DNA from: Burkholderiaceae bacterium
Lineage (GTDB): Bacteria; Pseudomonadota; Gammaproteobacteria; Burkholderiales; Burkholderiaceae_C
Length of the DNA stretch: 5,568 nucleotides
Reading direction: 5' to 3'
Assembly (NCBI GenBank): GCA_031276435.1
Contig: JAISNB010000062.1
Coordinates: 1-5,568 of the forward strand
In this document: positions 1-5,568 of the stretch, piece by piece
How positions within the stretch are numbered: position 1 is the stretch's first letter
How the letters are laid out: every line of letters starts with the position of its first letter
The notes under the pieces: model-generated
Told to the model about the DNA's origin: nothing
Database searches by the model: none
What the model saw: only the letters and a program-made list of their open reading frames with translations
Program-made: the position numbers and the translations under genes

Positions 1-10
1 GCCGCGCTTG

Positions 11-62
11 TTTCATTTTCATGGGATCGCCGCGTCGCGCTGCGCGCTCCTCGCAATGACGG
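11..62. repeat. Partial copy of TCATTGCGAG-type repeat (right arm only)
   Basis: This stretch resembles positions 871-916: both read TTCAT-TTCATGG, then an AT-containing step, CCGCGTCGC, and end with CTCGCAATGA. The copy has a few small insertions relative to 871-916. It is the right arm of the longer inverted element at 759-916. Its matching left arm would lie beyond the window start, so this is probably the end of a truncated or window-cut copy. Confidence 0.6.
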
Positions 63-148
63 AGTAAGACGATAACCGTAGCGTAGAAGGCTGGCGCGGT
101 GTGTTGTTTTTTTACTCACACACTCTCTCTCGCCCCATCCTCACCCCC

Positions 149-176
149 CGCCCCTCTCCGCAAGCGGAGAGGGGCG
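149..176. repeat. Perfect 12-bp GC-rich stem-loop (CCCTCACCCC-type repeat)
   Basis: The arms at 149-160 and 165-176 are perfect reverse complements (CGCCCCTCTCCG and CGGAGAGGGGCG) around a CAAG loop. Upstream bases 138-148 read like the CCTCACCCC leader commonly found with this dispersed repeat in beta- and gammaproteobacterial genomes. No T-tract follows on either strand, so a Rho-independent terminator is not supported. Confidence 0.75.
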
Positions 177-185
177 CAAATTGCA

Positions 186-232
186 CCCTCCCCCCTTGGG
201 GGGAGGGAACAAAAGGGGAGAGATGGAGAGAG
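186..232. repeat. Palindromic repeat, copy 1 of a pair with 947-990
   Basis: CCCTCCCCCC (186-195) and GGGGGGAGGG (198-207) form a perfect 10-bp inverted repeat around TT. The following bases (ACAAAAGGGGAG, then GGAGAG) align with the bases after the hairpin at 949-968, which read ATACAAGGGGAG then GGAAAG. Similarity therefore extends beyond the palindrome, so the two are copies of one dispersed element rather than two chance hairpins. Confidence 0.65.
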
Positions 233-243
233 GCCCGGGGGCA

Positions 244-265
244 CTCTCTCCCTTAAGGGAGAGAG
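244..265. repeat. Perfect 22-bp palindrome
   Basis: The half-site CTCTCTCCCTT at 244-254 is followed directly by its exact reverse complement at 255-265, with no spacer. It could extrude as a hairpin. It is AG/CT-rich like the other elements in this region and is most simply another decayed member of the CCCTCTCCC repeat class. Confidence 0.65.
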
Positions 266-274
266 AAATGCAGG

Positions 275-304
275 CGTCATTGCGAGCGCCGCAGGGCGCG
301 CGGG
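275..304. repeat. Left-arm copy of TCATTGCGAG-type repeat
   Basis: Bases 275-290 are identical to 759-774 (CGTCATTGCGAGCGCC), and the similarity continues through AGGGCGCG. This is the left arm of the element seen in full at 759-916. I do not find a convincing right arm before 759; only a weak TCGCAATG occurs near 488. This copy is probably broken. Confidence 0.6.
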
Positions 305-374
305 CCACAGCAACGTGTATCCGCCCTTGCACCCTTTGGCTGAAACCGGGCATGCAATTCGACAAAACCCAATT

Positions 375-411
375 GCCCTCGCCCCCATTCATGAGGGCGA
401 GGGTTGGTGCC
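375..411. repeat. CCCTCGCCC hairpin, copy 1 of a direct repeat
   Basis: CCCTCGCCC at 376-384 pairs perfectly with GGGCGAGGG at 395-403, and a smaller CAT/ATG pairing sits inside the loop. The first 15 bases (375-389) are identical to 443-457, and both copies continue into GAGGGTTGG. The two are direct copies spaced 68 bases apart. Read on the minus strand this belongs to the same CCAACCCTC class as 149-176, in the opposite orientation. Confidence 0.65.
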
Positions 412-442
412 GGCAGAGCGTGTGCAACACCGAGATTTGATC

Positions 443-485
443 GCCCTCGCCCCCATTTATGGGGGAGAGGGTTGGGTGAGGGGGA
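443..485. repeat. CCCTCGCCCCCAT hairpin, copy 2 of a direct repeat
   Basis: Arms 444-456 and 459-471 pair over 13 positions with a single mismatch, around TT. The tail GGGTTGGGTGAGGGGG is preserved here better than in the copy at 375-411. On the minus strand it gives the familiar CCCTCACCCAACCCTC leader of this dispersed repeat class. Confidence 0.65.
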
Positions 486-539
486 TTTCGCAATGGCGCG
501 GCAAGGCCAGAGGCAAGGACTGCGTTGCCCACCCTCTCT

Positions 540-573
540 GTCCCTGCCGGGACATTTCCCCCGCCAGCGGGGG
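540..573. repeat. Two adjacent short hairpins
   Basis: GTCCC (540-544) pairs with GGGAC (549-553) around TGCC. Four bases later CCCCCGC (558-564) pairs with GCGGGGG (567-573) around CA. The second is flanked by TTT on the left and AGAAAAA on the right. On the minus strand the second stem is therefore preceded, not followed, by T residues; on the plus strand it is followed by A residues. Neither arrangement makes a classical terminator. Confidence 0.55.
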
Positions 574-685
574 AGAAAAAGGCAAACAGACCGCGCGTGC
601 TGTAGGCAAGCCGCTTGTGTGCCCCGGCACGTATCTGGGATGTTTTTTTACCTTGTGCCTGACGCGCTTTTTCCGCACCGCCACT

Positions 686-711
686 GTAGGGGCGGGTTTC
701 AACGCCCCTAC
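686..711. repeat. GTAGGGGCG hairpin repeat
   Basis: GTAGGGGCG (686-694) pairs perfectly with CGCCCCTAC (703-711) around GGTTTCAA. This closely resembles a hairpin known from many unrelated bacterial genomes, GTAGGGGCGGGTTT with a complementary second half. Here the second half has lost a few bases. It is a dispersed repeat of unknown function. Confidence 0.65.
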
Positions 712-758
712 GCACACCGCTCATGGTGACAGTTGGCCGCAAGCTGTGTTGTTTTCTT

Positions 759-916
759 CGTCATTGCGAGCGCCCAAAGGGCGCGTGGCAATCCAGAAAA
801 CGCCCTGCAAGCTGCCGCGGTGCTTCGGTTTGCGCCTGGCGTTTCTGACGGATGAGAAAAGACACGCACGCTTCATCTTCATGGATTACCGCGTCGCAAC
901 GCTGCTCGCAATGAGG
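759..916. repeat. Full-length inverted-repeat element with nested inner stem
   Basis: The outer arms are TCATTGCGAGC (761-771) and GCTCGCAATGA (904-914), perfect complements. Further in, GG-AATCCA (787-795) pairs with TGGATTACC (882-890) with one difference. A second nested pair lies inside: CAGAAAACGCC (794-804) and GGCGTTTCTG (838-847), which differ by one base. The whole could fold into a long branched structure of about 158 bases. It has no open frame of note. Partial copies of its arms occur at 11-62 and 275-304, so it belongs to a dispersed family, possibly a non-coding MITE-like element. No clear target-site duplication is visible. Confidence 0.65.
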
Positions 917-946
917 GACACGGGTGCGTCACGTCCATATTCTTAT

Positions 947-990
947 TTCCCACCGCCCCCTTGGTGGGAAGATACAAGGGGAGCTGGAAA
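947..990. repeat. Palindromic repeat just after the last minus-strand gene
   Basis: TTCCCACC (947-954) pairs with GGTGGGAA (963-970) around GCCCCCTT. The flank ATACAAGGGGAG then GGAAAG matches the element at 186-232. It lies only a few bases beyond the stop codon at 996-994. On the minus strand the stem would therefore form at the 3' end of the four-gene message. After the stem that strand reads ATAAGAATATG with no run of T, so it is at best a weak terminator or an end-stabilising hairpin. Confidence 0.6.
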
Positions 991-993
991 GCG

Positions 994-1431
994 TCAGGCG
1001 CCGCCGCGCGACGCGGCAACACCGAGAACGACAACGCCGGCCCCAACCAGCCCGATGCCCAGCCAGGCCAGCGGGGCGGGCCGCTCGCCCAGAAACGCAA
1101 AGGCAAACATGGCCACCAGAACCACACTGAGCTTGTCGATGGGCGCAACCCCGGATGCCGGGCCAGCCTGGAGCGCGCGGAAGTAGCACAGCCACGAGGC
1201 GCCGGTCGCGAGCGCGGACAGCGCCAAAAAAGAAAGCGCGCGCAAAGGCAGCGCAAACGGGTTCGCCCATTTGCCGGTCAGCAGCACAAACGGCACCAGC
1301 AGCGCAAAAACAACCGCCGTGCGGACAAGCGTGGCCAGATCGCTGTCGATGCTGTCCACCCCGACCTTGGCAAAAATGGCGGTCAGCGCCGCAAAAACCG
1401 CCGAGAGACTCGCCCACAAAATCCAGTTCAT
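994..1431 (-). CDS. Half-size EamA/DMT-family membrane protein
   Basis: This encodes a 145-residue, very hydrophobic protein of the drug/metabolite transporter (EamA) superfamily. Five membrane segments can be placed at about residues 3-24, 36-52, 66-86, 99-116 and 120-140. Typical markers are SWLCYFRALQ (79-88), the run PIDKLSVVLVAMFAFAFLGE (97-116), and the glycine-rich last helix. Most family members have two such domains and about ten helices. This is one domain only, so if it transports anything it presumably works as a dimer. The substrate is unknown. The ATG at 1431 is well supported: GGAGGA lies 8 bases upstream, and the ATG overlaps the stop of the preceding gene as ATGA, which suggests coupled translation. 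Longer starts in this frame run through the tatD reading frame and lose all family similarity. The family call is firm; the function is not. Confidence 0.85.
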   Translation of the reverse strand: MNWILWASLSAVFAALTAIFAKVGVDSIDSDLATLVRTAVVFALLVPFVLLTGKWANPFALPLRALSFLALSALATGASWLCYFRALQAGPASGVAPIDKLSVVLVAMFAFAFLGERPAPLAWLGIGLVGAGVVVLGVAASRGGA

Positions 1432-2360
1432 TGCCCGAATCCTCCACAACGCCCAACACGGAAAAACAGGCGCCCATTTTCGCCGCACTCTGCATCCGCC
1501 GGGCCGCAAGTGGTGTTTCCGCCAATCTGCGCCAGCCGTGGCAGCGCCGCCATGGCATTGGCCCAGGCCGCCTCGGCCAGCGCCCGCGAATCGATGCCGC
1601 GCAAGGCGGCAATGACCTGGGCGATGCGCGGCAATTCGCCCGGCTCGTTGCGCCCTTGGGGCTGGCCCGCGGCGCGCGCGCCAGCCGGGGTGTAAAGCCA
1701 GTGCGGGGGCATGTCGGGCGCGTCGGTTTCCAGCACCAGCGCATCCAGCGGCAGGCGCTTGGCCAGATCGCGCAGGCGCGTGGCGCGCGCGTAAGTGACA
1801 GCGCCGCCAAACCCGAGCTTGAAGCCCAAGTCCAGAAACTGCCCGGCCTGCTGGCGACTGCCCGCAAAAGCGTGCGCGATGCCGCCCGCCGTGCAACCCG
1901 TCTGGCGCAGCGCCTTGAGCACGGCATCGGCTGAGCGGCGCACGTGCAAGATGACGGGCAGCGCCTGCTGGCGCGCCAGTTGGAGCTGGCCGCGAAACAG
2001 TTGTTCTTGCCGCGCGCGCAAGGGGCCGGGCGCGGCCAGATCGGGCGCAAAGTAGTCCAGCCCGATTTCGCCCACGGCCACCAACCGCGCATCCGCCGCG
2101 CTGGCCTGCAACGCCGCTTGCACTTGCGCCAGCGCGTCGGGCGCGGCCTCGCGCGCGCGCAGCGGGTGAATGCCCAGTGCGTAGGCGTCGTCCAACTGGT
2201 GCGCCAGGGTTTTGACGGCTTCAAAGTGCGCGACGGCCACGGCGGGGATGACGCAGCGCGCCACGCCACCAGCCGCCGCCCGCGCGCGCACGGCCTGCAC
2301 GTCGGCGGCAAATTCAGGCGCGTCCAAGTGGCAATGTGTGTCGATCCAGGCGCTTGTCAT
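1428..2360 (-). CDS. tatD: TatD-family metal-dependent hydrolase (DNase)
   Basis: This 310-residue protein belongs to the TatD/YcfH family of TIM-barrel metallohydrolases, whose studied members are divalent-metal 3'-5' nucleases acting in DNA repair or degradation. The metal-site motifs are all present in order: DTHCH at 7-11, GIHP at 63-66, GEIGLD at 97-102, His139 in ILHVRR, His163 in IAHAF, and ETDAP at 211-215. The family's RNEP follows at 237-240. The core ends near residue 278. The last 30 or so residues, with Cys285, Cys292, Cys305 and several Gly, are not a usual part of the family, which is typically about 260 residues. The ATG at 2360 starts right at the conserved first strand; no clear Shine-Dalgarno precedes it. 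It lies 69 bases after lolD and overlaps the EamA gene by 4 bases. It could equally be named as a generic TatD-family hydrolase, because paralogues are hard to tell apart. Confidence 0.93.
   Translation of the reverse strand: MTSAWIDTHCHLDAPEFAADVQAVRARAAAGGVARCVIPAVAVAHFEAVKTLAHQLDDAYALGIHPLRAREAAPDALAQVQAALQASAADARLVAVGEIGLDYFAPDLAAPGPLRARQEQLFRGQLQLARQQALPVILHVRRSADAVLKALRQTGCTAGGIAHAFAGSRQQAGQFLDLGFKLGFGGAVTYARATRLRDLAKRLPLDALVLETDAPDMPPHWLYTPAGARAAGQPQGRNEPGELPRIAQVIAALRGIDSRALAEAAWANAMAALPRLAQIGGNTTCGPADAECGENGRLFFRVGRCGGFGQ
1440..1445 (-). promoter_or_regulatory. Ribosome binding site of the EamA gene
   Basis: GGAGGA on the minus strand ends 8 bases before the ATG at 1431. It lies inside the last codons of tatD and fixes the start of the small membrane-protein gene well inside the longer open frame. 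Confidence 0.75.
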
Positions 2361-2429
2361 GCCGCCATGATGCCAAACCGCCCGCGCGAGCGTGCGCGCG
2401 ACCCGTGTACCCGCGCGCGTGGCCGCGCG
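2361..2429 (-). other. Short gap between lolD and tatD with GC hairpin
   Basis: This is a 69-base spacer. Right beside the lolD stop, CGCGCG (2414-2419) and CGCGCG (2424-2429) can pair around TGGC. No T-tract follows on the minus strand and no promoter is recognisable, so read-through from lolD into tatD is likely. Confidence 0.5.
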
Positions 2430-3152
2430 TCAGTTCGCGGCCATCAGGCCGCCGCGCTCCAGCCGCAGGGCGCGCTCGCAGCACGCGGCCAGCCGGTCGT
2501 CGTGCGTGACCAGCACAAACGCGGTGCCGTGATCGCGCGCCAGGCGCAGCATCAGCTCGAAAACCGTGCTGGCGGTGGCGCGATCCAGATTGCCCGTCGG
2601 CTCGTCGGCCAGCACGCAGGCGGGCCTCGTGACCAGCGCGCGGGCAATGGCCACGCGCTGGCGCTCGCCGCCGGAAAGCTCCGATGGCCGGTGCTGCGCG
2701 CGCTCGGCCAGTCCCACCTGGGCCAGCATGGCCTGGGCCGTTTTTGCGGCCTCGGGCCGGGGAATGCGCCGGATCCACAGCGGCATGGCCACATTTTCCA
2801 GCGCGGTAAATTCAGGCAGCAAGTGGTGGAACTGGTAGACAAAGCCCAGGCTGCGGTTGCGCAGCGCGCCCTGTTCGGCGGGCGAGAGACGCGCAAAGTC
2901 CAGCCCCATGAGGCGCACGCGCCCGCCGCTGGGCGCGTCCAGTCCGCCCAGCAGGTGCAGCAGCGTGCTTTTGCCCGAGCCTGACTGCCCCACCACGGCC
3001 AGCGTCTGACCGGCCAGCACTTGCAGGTTCACGCCATCCAGCACGCACACATCCAGCGGCCCTTCCTGGAAACGCTTGCCCAGGTCTTCGGCTTGCAGCA
3101 CCACGGTGGCGGCAGTGACCGTTGGCGTCGTTGTCAACGCGGCCTCATTCAT
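2430..3152 (-). CDS. lolD: LolD, ATPase of the lipoprotein-releasing ABC transporter
   Basis: LolD is the cytoplasmic ATP-hydrolysing subunit that drives release of outer-membrane lipoproteins from the inner membrane to LolA. The 240-residue protein has a complete set of ABC motifs: Walker [10 protein letters not shown] at 55-63, Q-loop Gln107, signature LSGGERQR at 159-166, Walker B CVLADE at 179-184, and H-loop His217 in VTHD. The run [16 protein letters not shown] (106-121) after the Q-loop is characteristic of LolD rather than other MacB-type ATPases. The length is normal for the family. The ATG at 3152 is chosen because GGAGG lies 9 bases upstream and because it overlaps the permease stop by 8 bases. 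A longer frame reaching 3251 lies wholly inside the permease gene. Immediate linkage to the permease fixes the role. Confidence 0.95.
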   Translation of the reverse strand: MNEAALTTTPTVTAATVVLQAEDLGKRFQEGPLDVCVLDGVNLQVLAGQTLAVVGQSGSGKSTLLHLLGGLDAPSGGRVRLMGLDFARLSPAEQGALRNRSLGFVYQFHHLLPEFTALENVAMPLWIRRIPRPEAAKTAQAMLAQVGLAERAQHRPSELSGGERQRVAIARALVTRPACVLADEPTGNLDRATASTVFELMLRLARDHGTAFVLVTHDDRLAACCERALRLERGGLMAAN

Positions 3153-4410
3153 AGCGCAGCGCCTCCGCCGGATTGACGCGGCTGGCGCGCCAACTGGGGT
3201 ACAAGGTGGCCACAAAAGCCAGCAGGAGCGAGATGACGACAATGGGCACAATGTCGGCCCTCTGCGGATCGCTTGGCAGGCGCGTAATCAGGTAAATGTC
3301 CTTGGGCAGGAAACTGGCGCGAAACAGCCGCTCCAGCGCGGGCACGATCACATCGATGTTGAAAGCGATCAAAAGCCCCAGCAGCAAGCCGCCCAGTGTG
3401 CCCATCACGCCCACCAGCGCACCCTGCACCACGAAGATTTTCATGATGCTCGACGGCGCGGCACCCAGCGTGCGCAAGATGGCAATGTCTGATCGCTTGT
3501 CCTGCACGCTCATCACCAGCGTGCTGACCAGGTTGAACGCGGCCACGGCCACAATCAGCGCGAGGATGATGAACATGACGCGCTTTTCAAGCTGCACGGC
3601 GGCAAACCAGGTGCGGTTTTGCTGCGTCCAGTCCAGCAGCAGCAAGGGATCGCTCAAAGTGCCCGCCAGCTCGCGCGCGACCTCGGGCGCGCGATTGGCG
3701 TCGCGCAGTTTCAGGCGAATGCCGCCAGGCCCTTCAAGGCGGAAGATGCGCTCGGCATCCTGCAAGTGGATCATCGCCAGCGTGGAATCGTATTCATAGT
3801 GCCCGGAATTGAATGTTCCCACCACCTTCATCTGCTTGAAGCGCGGCACCACCCCCGCTGGCGTAATCTGCCCGCTGGGGGCCACCAGCGTGACCGCGTC
3901 GCCCTCCATCACGCCAAGCATGCGCGCCAAATCCACGCCAAGCAAAATGCCGAACTCGCCCGGCGCCAGCCGCTGGAGCACGCCGCCCTCGCCAAGCCGC
4001 GCGGCCACATCGGTCACCTGCGGCTCCTGCGCCGGATCAATGCCGCGCAGCAGCGCGCCTTTCATGACCGCGTCGCGCGCCAGCAAACCCTGCGCACTGA
4101 CAAACGGCGCGGCCCCCGTCACTTGCGGATGCTGGCGCGCCTCTTGCAGCGTGCGCTGCGCATCGGGCAGCGCGCCCGCGTCGGGCGCGAACACTTCCAC
4201 ATGCGCAATCACGCTGAGCATGCGCCCCGCAACCTCTTTGCGAAACCCGTTCATCACCGACAGCACCACAATCAGCGCGGCCACACCCAGCGCAATGCCC
4301 AGCATCGACGCACCCGAAATGAACGAAATAAAGCCATTGCGGCGCGTGGCCCGCCCGGCGCGCGTGTAGCGCCAGCCAAGCAGCAATTCATAAAACCAGC
4401 CCTGGGACAT
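3145..4410 (-). CDS. lolC: Lipoprotein-releasing permease, LolC/LolE family
   Basis: This 421-residue inner-membrane permease pairs with LolD to extract outer-membrane lipoproteins and pass them to LolA. It has the MacB-like four-helix plan: helix 1 at about 27-51 ([20 protein letters not shown]), a large periplasmic domain to about 277, then helices at about 278-301, 325-350 and 386-405. The cytoplasmic stretch [14 protein letters not shown] (304-317) is the coupling segment that contacts the ATPase. The C-terminus [10 protein letters not shown] is typical. Residues 176-191, with [10 protein letters not shown], resemble the E. coli LolC 'Hook' that grips LolA, as I remember it. Only one permease gene is seen here. 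Either a second lies elsewhere, or two copies of this one form the complex, as in LolF-type systems. The ATG at 4410 is used because conserved sequence begins at once; the Shine-Dalgarno (GGTGGG, 14 bases off) is weak. A longer frame to 4572 would overlap the divergent gene. Confidence 0.94.
   Translation of the reverse strand: MSQGWFYELLLGWRYTRAGRATRRNGFISFISGASMLGIALGVAALIVVLSVMNGFRKEVAGRMLSVIAHVEVFAPDAGALPDAQRTLQEARQHPQVTGAAPFVSAQGLLARDAVMKGALLRGIDPAQEPQVTDVAARLGEGGVLQRLAPGEFGILLGVDLARMLGVMEGDAVTLVAPSGQITPAGVVPRFKQMKVVGTFNSGHYEYDSTLAMIHLQDAERIFRLEGPGGIRLKLRDANRAPEVARELAGTLSDPLLLLDWTQQNRTWFAAVQLEKRVMFIILALIVAVAAFNLVSTLVMSVQDKRSDIAILRTLGAAPSSIMKIFVVQGALVGVMGTLGGLLLGLLIAFNIDVIVPALERLFRASFLPKDIYLITRLPSDPQRADIVPIVVISLLLAFVATLYPSWRASRVNPAEALRYE
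3162..3166 (-). promoter_or_regulatory. Ribosome binding site of lolD
   Basis: GGAGG on the minus strand lies 9 bases before the ATG at 3152 and within the codons for the permease's last residues (AEALRYE). It decides the lolD start and supports coupled translation of permease and ATPase. Confidence 0.75.
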
Positions 4411-4431
4411 GTCAGATGTGCGCACCCACCG

Positions 4432-4450
4432 TTTGGGCAACGCGCCCAAA
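4432..4450. repeat. Perfect 7-bp inverted repeat upstream of lolC
   Basis: TTTGGGC (4432-4438) and GCCCAAA (4444-4450) are exact complements around AACGC. The centre lies about 31 bases upstream of the permease ATG. It could be an operator for a dimeric regulator, or a hairpin in the operon's leader. There is no T-tract to make it a terminator. Confidence 0.5.
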
Positions 4451-4508
4451 AACAAGGTGCAAAGCGCGGATTGTGGCATCCCGGACAATAGGCAGGCCGC
4501 CGCGCGGC

Positions 4509-4523
4509 TTTGCGCGCCGCAAA
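4509..4523. repeat. Perfect 6-bp inverted repeat upstream of the plus-strand gene
   Basis: TTTGCG (4509-4514) and CGCAAA (4518-4523) are exact complements around CGC. An overlapping alternative pairs GCGGC (4504-4508) with GCCGC (4516-4520). It ends 16 bases before the ATG at 4540 and occupies the place where a ribosome binding site would be expected, though none is visible there. Confidence 0.4.
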
Positions 4524-4539
4524 AACCCCCTTGCCCGCC

Positions 4540-5541
4540 ATGCCCCCAGCCGACCTTGCCAGAGTGCGCCACCTGCTCATCGATGACGTCGATTCAGCGG
4601 CGGCGACTGCCAGCCACGCCGCGCTGGCGCGCCTGCCCAACCTGGGCCGCCTGCTGAAGTGCATGCGGCTTGAAAGCCGCCAGCACTGCCCGCCCGATGG
4701 CGCCAGCAGCCCGCACGAGCTTGCCCTGGCCCGCGCACACGGCCTGAGTGCCGAACCTGGCCGCATCCCCTGGGCCGCCTTTGAAACCCAGACCATTGGC
4801 GTACCCTGCGCCTGGCTGACCCCCGCGCACCTGCGCCTGGGCATGGACAACGCGCAGCTTCTGCCACCACAGGAATTGCAACTGACAGAAGCGCAATCGC
4901 GCGCGCTGCTGGCCGCCTGCGCGCCCTTGCTGGCCGAAACCGGCATCCGGCTGGACTACGCCGCGCCCACCCGGTGGCTGGCGCAAGGCGACGCGCTGGC
5001 CGACCTGACAAGCCGAGCGCCAGAACGCGCGGCGCGCCAGCGACGCCTCACGCGCGCGCAACTCGCGCAAGCGCCAACCCCCGGCCAGCGACGCCAATGG
5101 ATGCTGCTGGGCAGCGAACTGGAAATGCTGCTGGCCACGCACCCGGTCAACCAGGCGCGCAGCGCGCAGCGCCTCTGGCCCGTCAACGCCGTGTGGCTCT
5201 GGGGCGCGGGCGCCCTGCCCCGGCCACACCCGCCAGCGCCCGGCGTCATGGTCGCGCCGCACCGCGCGCAAGCGCGCGCCCTGCCCCATCCAGACCCCAG
5301 CGACGACGCCTTGGCCCATGCCTGGCGGCGCATCGATGCCGACTGCATCCCCGCTCTGCTGGCAGCCCAGCGCGCCGGATGCAGCGTGCGCATCACCCTC
5401 AGCGGCCAGCAAAGCGGCATCACGCTGCGCTCGGCAGCGCCCGGCCTGCGCGGCTGGCTGCAAAACTGGCCCAACCCGTGGCGCGGCCACACCCTGCCGC
5501 ACTGGCTGGAACAAATAGCGCCAAAAACCAGTTTGGATTGA
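4540..5541 (+). CDS. Conserved Burkholderiales protein, 'phosphoglycerate mutase'-labelled family
   Basis: This 333-residue soluble protein has no signal peptide or membrane helix. It resembles a family I remember from Burkholderiales next to recJ and often annotated as (cofactor-independent) phosphoglycerate mutase. Conserved-looking blocks are SPHELALARAHGL (57-69), RIPWAA (75-80), WLTPAHLRLGMDNAQL (92-107), SELEMLLATHPVN (192-204) and LWPVNAVWLWGAGAL (212-226). The sequence has many Trp, Pro and His. I do not see the metal-binding motifs of true cofactor-independent mutases (alkaline-phosphatase superfamily), nor the RHG motif of cofactor-dependent ones, so enzyme activity should not be assumed. 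Its real role is unknown. The ATG at 4540 is preferred; TTG codons at 4510 and 4531 in the same frame are possible, and no good Shine-Dalgarno decides it. It is divergent from the lol operon and codon use matches its neighbours. Confidence 0.75.
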   Translation: MPPADLARVRHLLIDDVDSAAATASHAALARLPNLGRLLKCMRLESRQHCPPDGASSPHELALARAHGLSAEPGRIPWAAFETQTIGVPCAWLTPAHLRLGMDNAQLLPPQELQLTEAQSRALLAACAPLLAETGIRLDYAAPTRWLAQGDALADLTSRAPERAARQRRLTRAQLAQAPTPGQRRQWMLLGSELEMLLATHPVNQARSAQRLWPVNAVWLWGAGALPRPHPPAPGVMVAPHRAQARALPHPDPSDDALAHAWRRIDADCIPALLAAQRAGCSVRITLSGQQSGITLRSAAPGLRGWLQNWPNPWRGHTLPHWLEQIAPKTSLD

Positions 5542-5568
5542 CCAGCAAAATGGGGCGAGCCAGAAAAA
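5542..5568 (+). other. Window end, possible start of the next gene
   Basis: Twenty-seven bases follow the stop codon. An ATG at 5550-5552 opens a frame (MGRARK) that runs off the window. If the usual Burkholderiales gene order holds, recJ (single-strand exonuclease) would be next. Six residues are too few to recognise anything, and no strong ribosome binding site precedes this ATG. Confidence 0.2.

Larger units (their letters stand above)
1..993. other. Gene-free, repeat-rich intergenic region
   Basis: I see no credible gene here. Open frames exist on both strands, but their translations are rich in Pro, Arg and Gly, overlap one another, and follow the repeats rather than any protein family. 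The stretch instead carries about ten short inverted repeats. Some are GC-rich stem-loops of the type CCCTC...GAGGG. Others contain TCATTGCGAG or its complement CTCGCAATGA, and one is of the GTAGGGGCG...CGCCCCTAC type. It lies downstream of the minus-strand gene ending at 994. That is where such dispersed palindromes usually accumulate and where some may help to end transcription or stabilise 3' ends. The left end of the region is cut by the window, so the neighbour on that side is unknown. Confidence 0.8.
4411..4539. promoter_or_regulatory. Divergent intergenic region, likely promoters both ways
   Basis: These 129 bases separate the start of the lol operon (minus) from the start of the plus-strand gene, so both promoters should lie here unless they sit inside a gene. 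I found no convincing -35/-10 pair on either strand. Two small perfect inverted repeats are present and are listed separately. An in-frame TAG at 4489 limits how far the plus-strand gene can extend. Confidence 0.55.

Overview
The window looks like a piece of a high-GC betaproteobacterial chromosome, most likely order Burkholderiales and close to Comamonadaceae. The basis is the strong bias to G/C in third codon positions, the style of the LolC/E and LolD proteins, and a member of a family that I remember from Burkholderiales next to recJ. No database was searched, so the taxon is an inference.

Layout. Positions 1-993 hold no convincing gene. They are a dense patchwork of short palindromic and dispersed repeats from at least four families. 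From 994 to 4410, four genes on the minus strand are packed head to tail. In transcription order they are a lipoprotein-releasing permease (LolC/E type, 4410-3145), its ATPase LolD (3152-2430), a TatD-family metal-dependent hydrolase (2360-1428) and a half-size EamA-family membrane protein (1431-994). The first pair overlaps by 8 bases (ATGAATGA) and the last pair by 4 (ATGA). Strong Shine-Dalgarno sequences sit inside the preceding gene in both cases, so one polycistronic message is the simplest reading. Positions 4411-4539 form a short divergent intergenic region with two perfect small inverted repeats. From 4540 to 5541 a plus-strand gene encodes a protein often labelled 'phosphoglycerate mutase' in Burkholderiales, but I can see no catalytic motif that justifies that name. 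The last 27 bases may lead into the next gene.

Function. LolC/E and LolD make up the inner-membrane ABC machine that extracts outer-membrane lipoproteins and hands them to the periplasmic chaperone LolA. TatD and the EamA protein are probably passengers on the same transcript; nothing in the sequence ties them to lipoprotein sorting.

No new defence, mobile or RNA-guided system is visible. The items most worth a second look are the repeat mosaic, the cysteine-containing C-terminal extension of TatD, the poorly defined plus-strand family, and the paired inverted repeats between the divergent genes.
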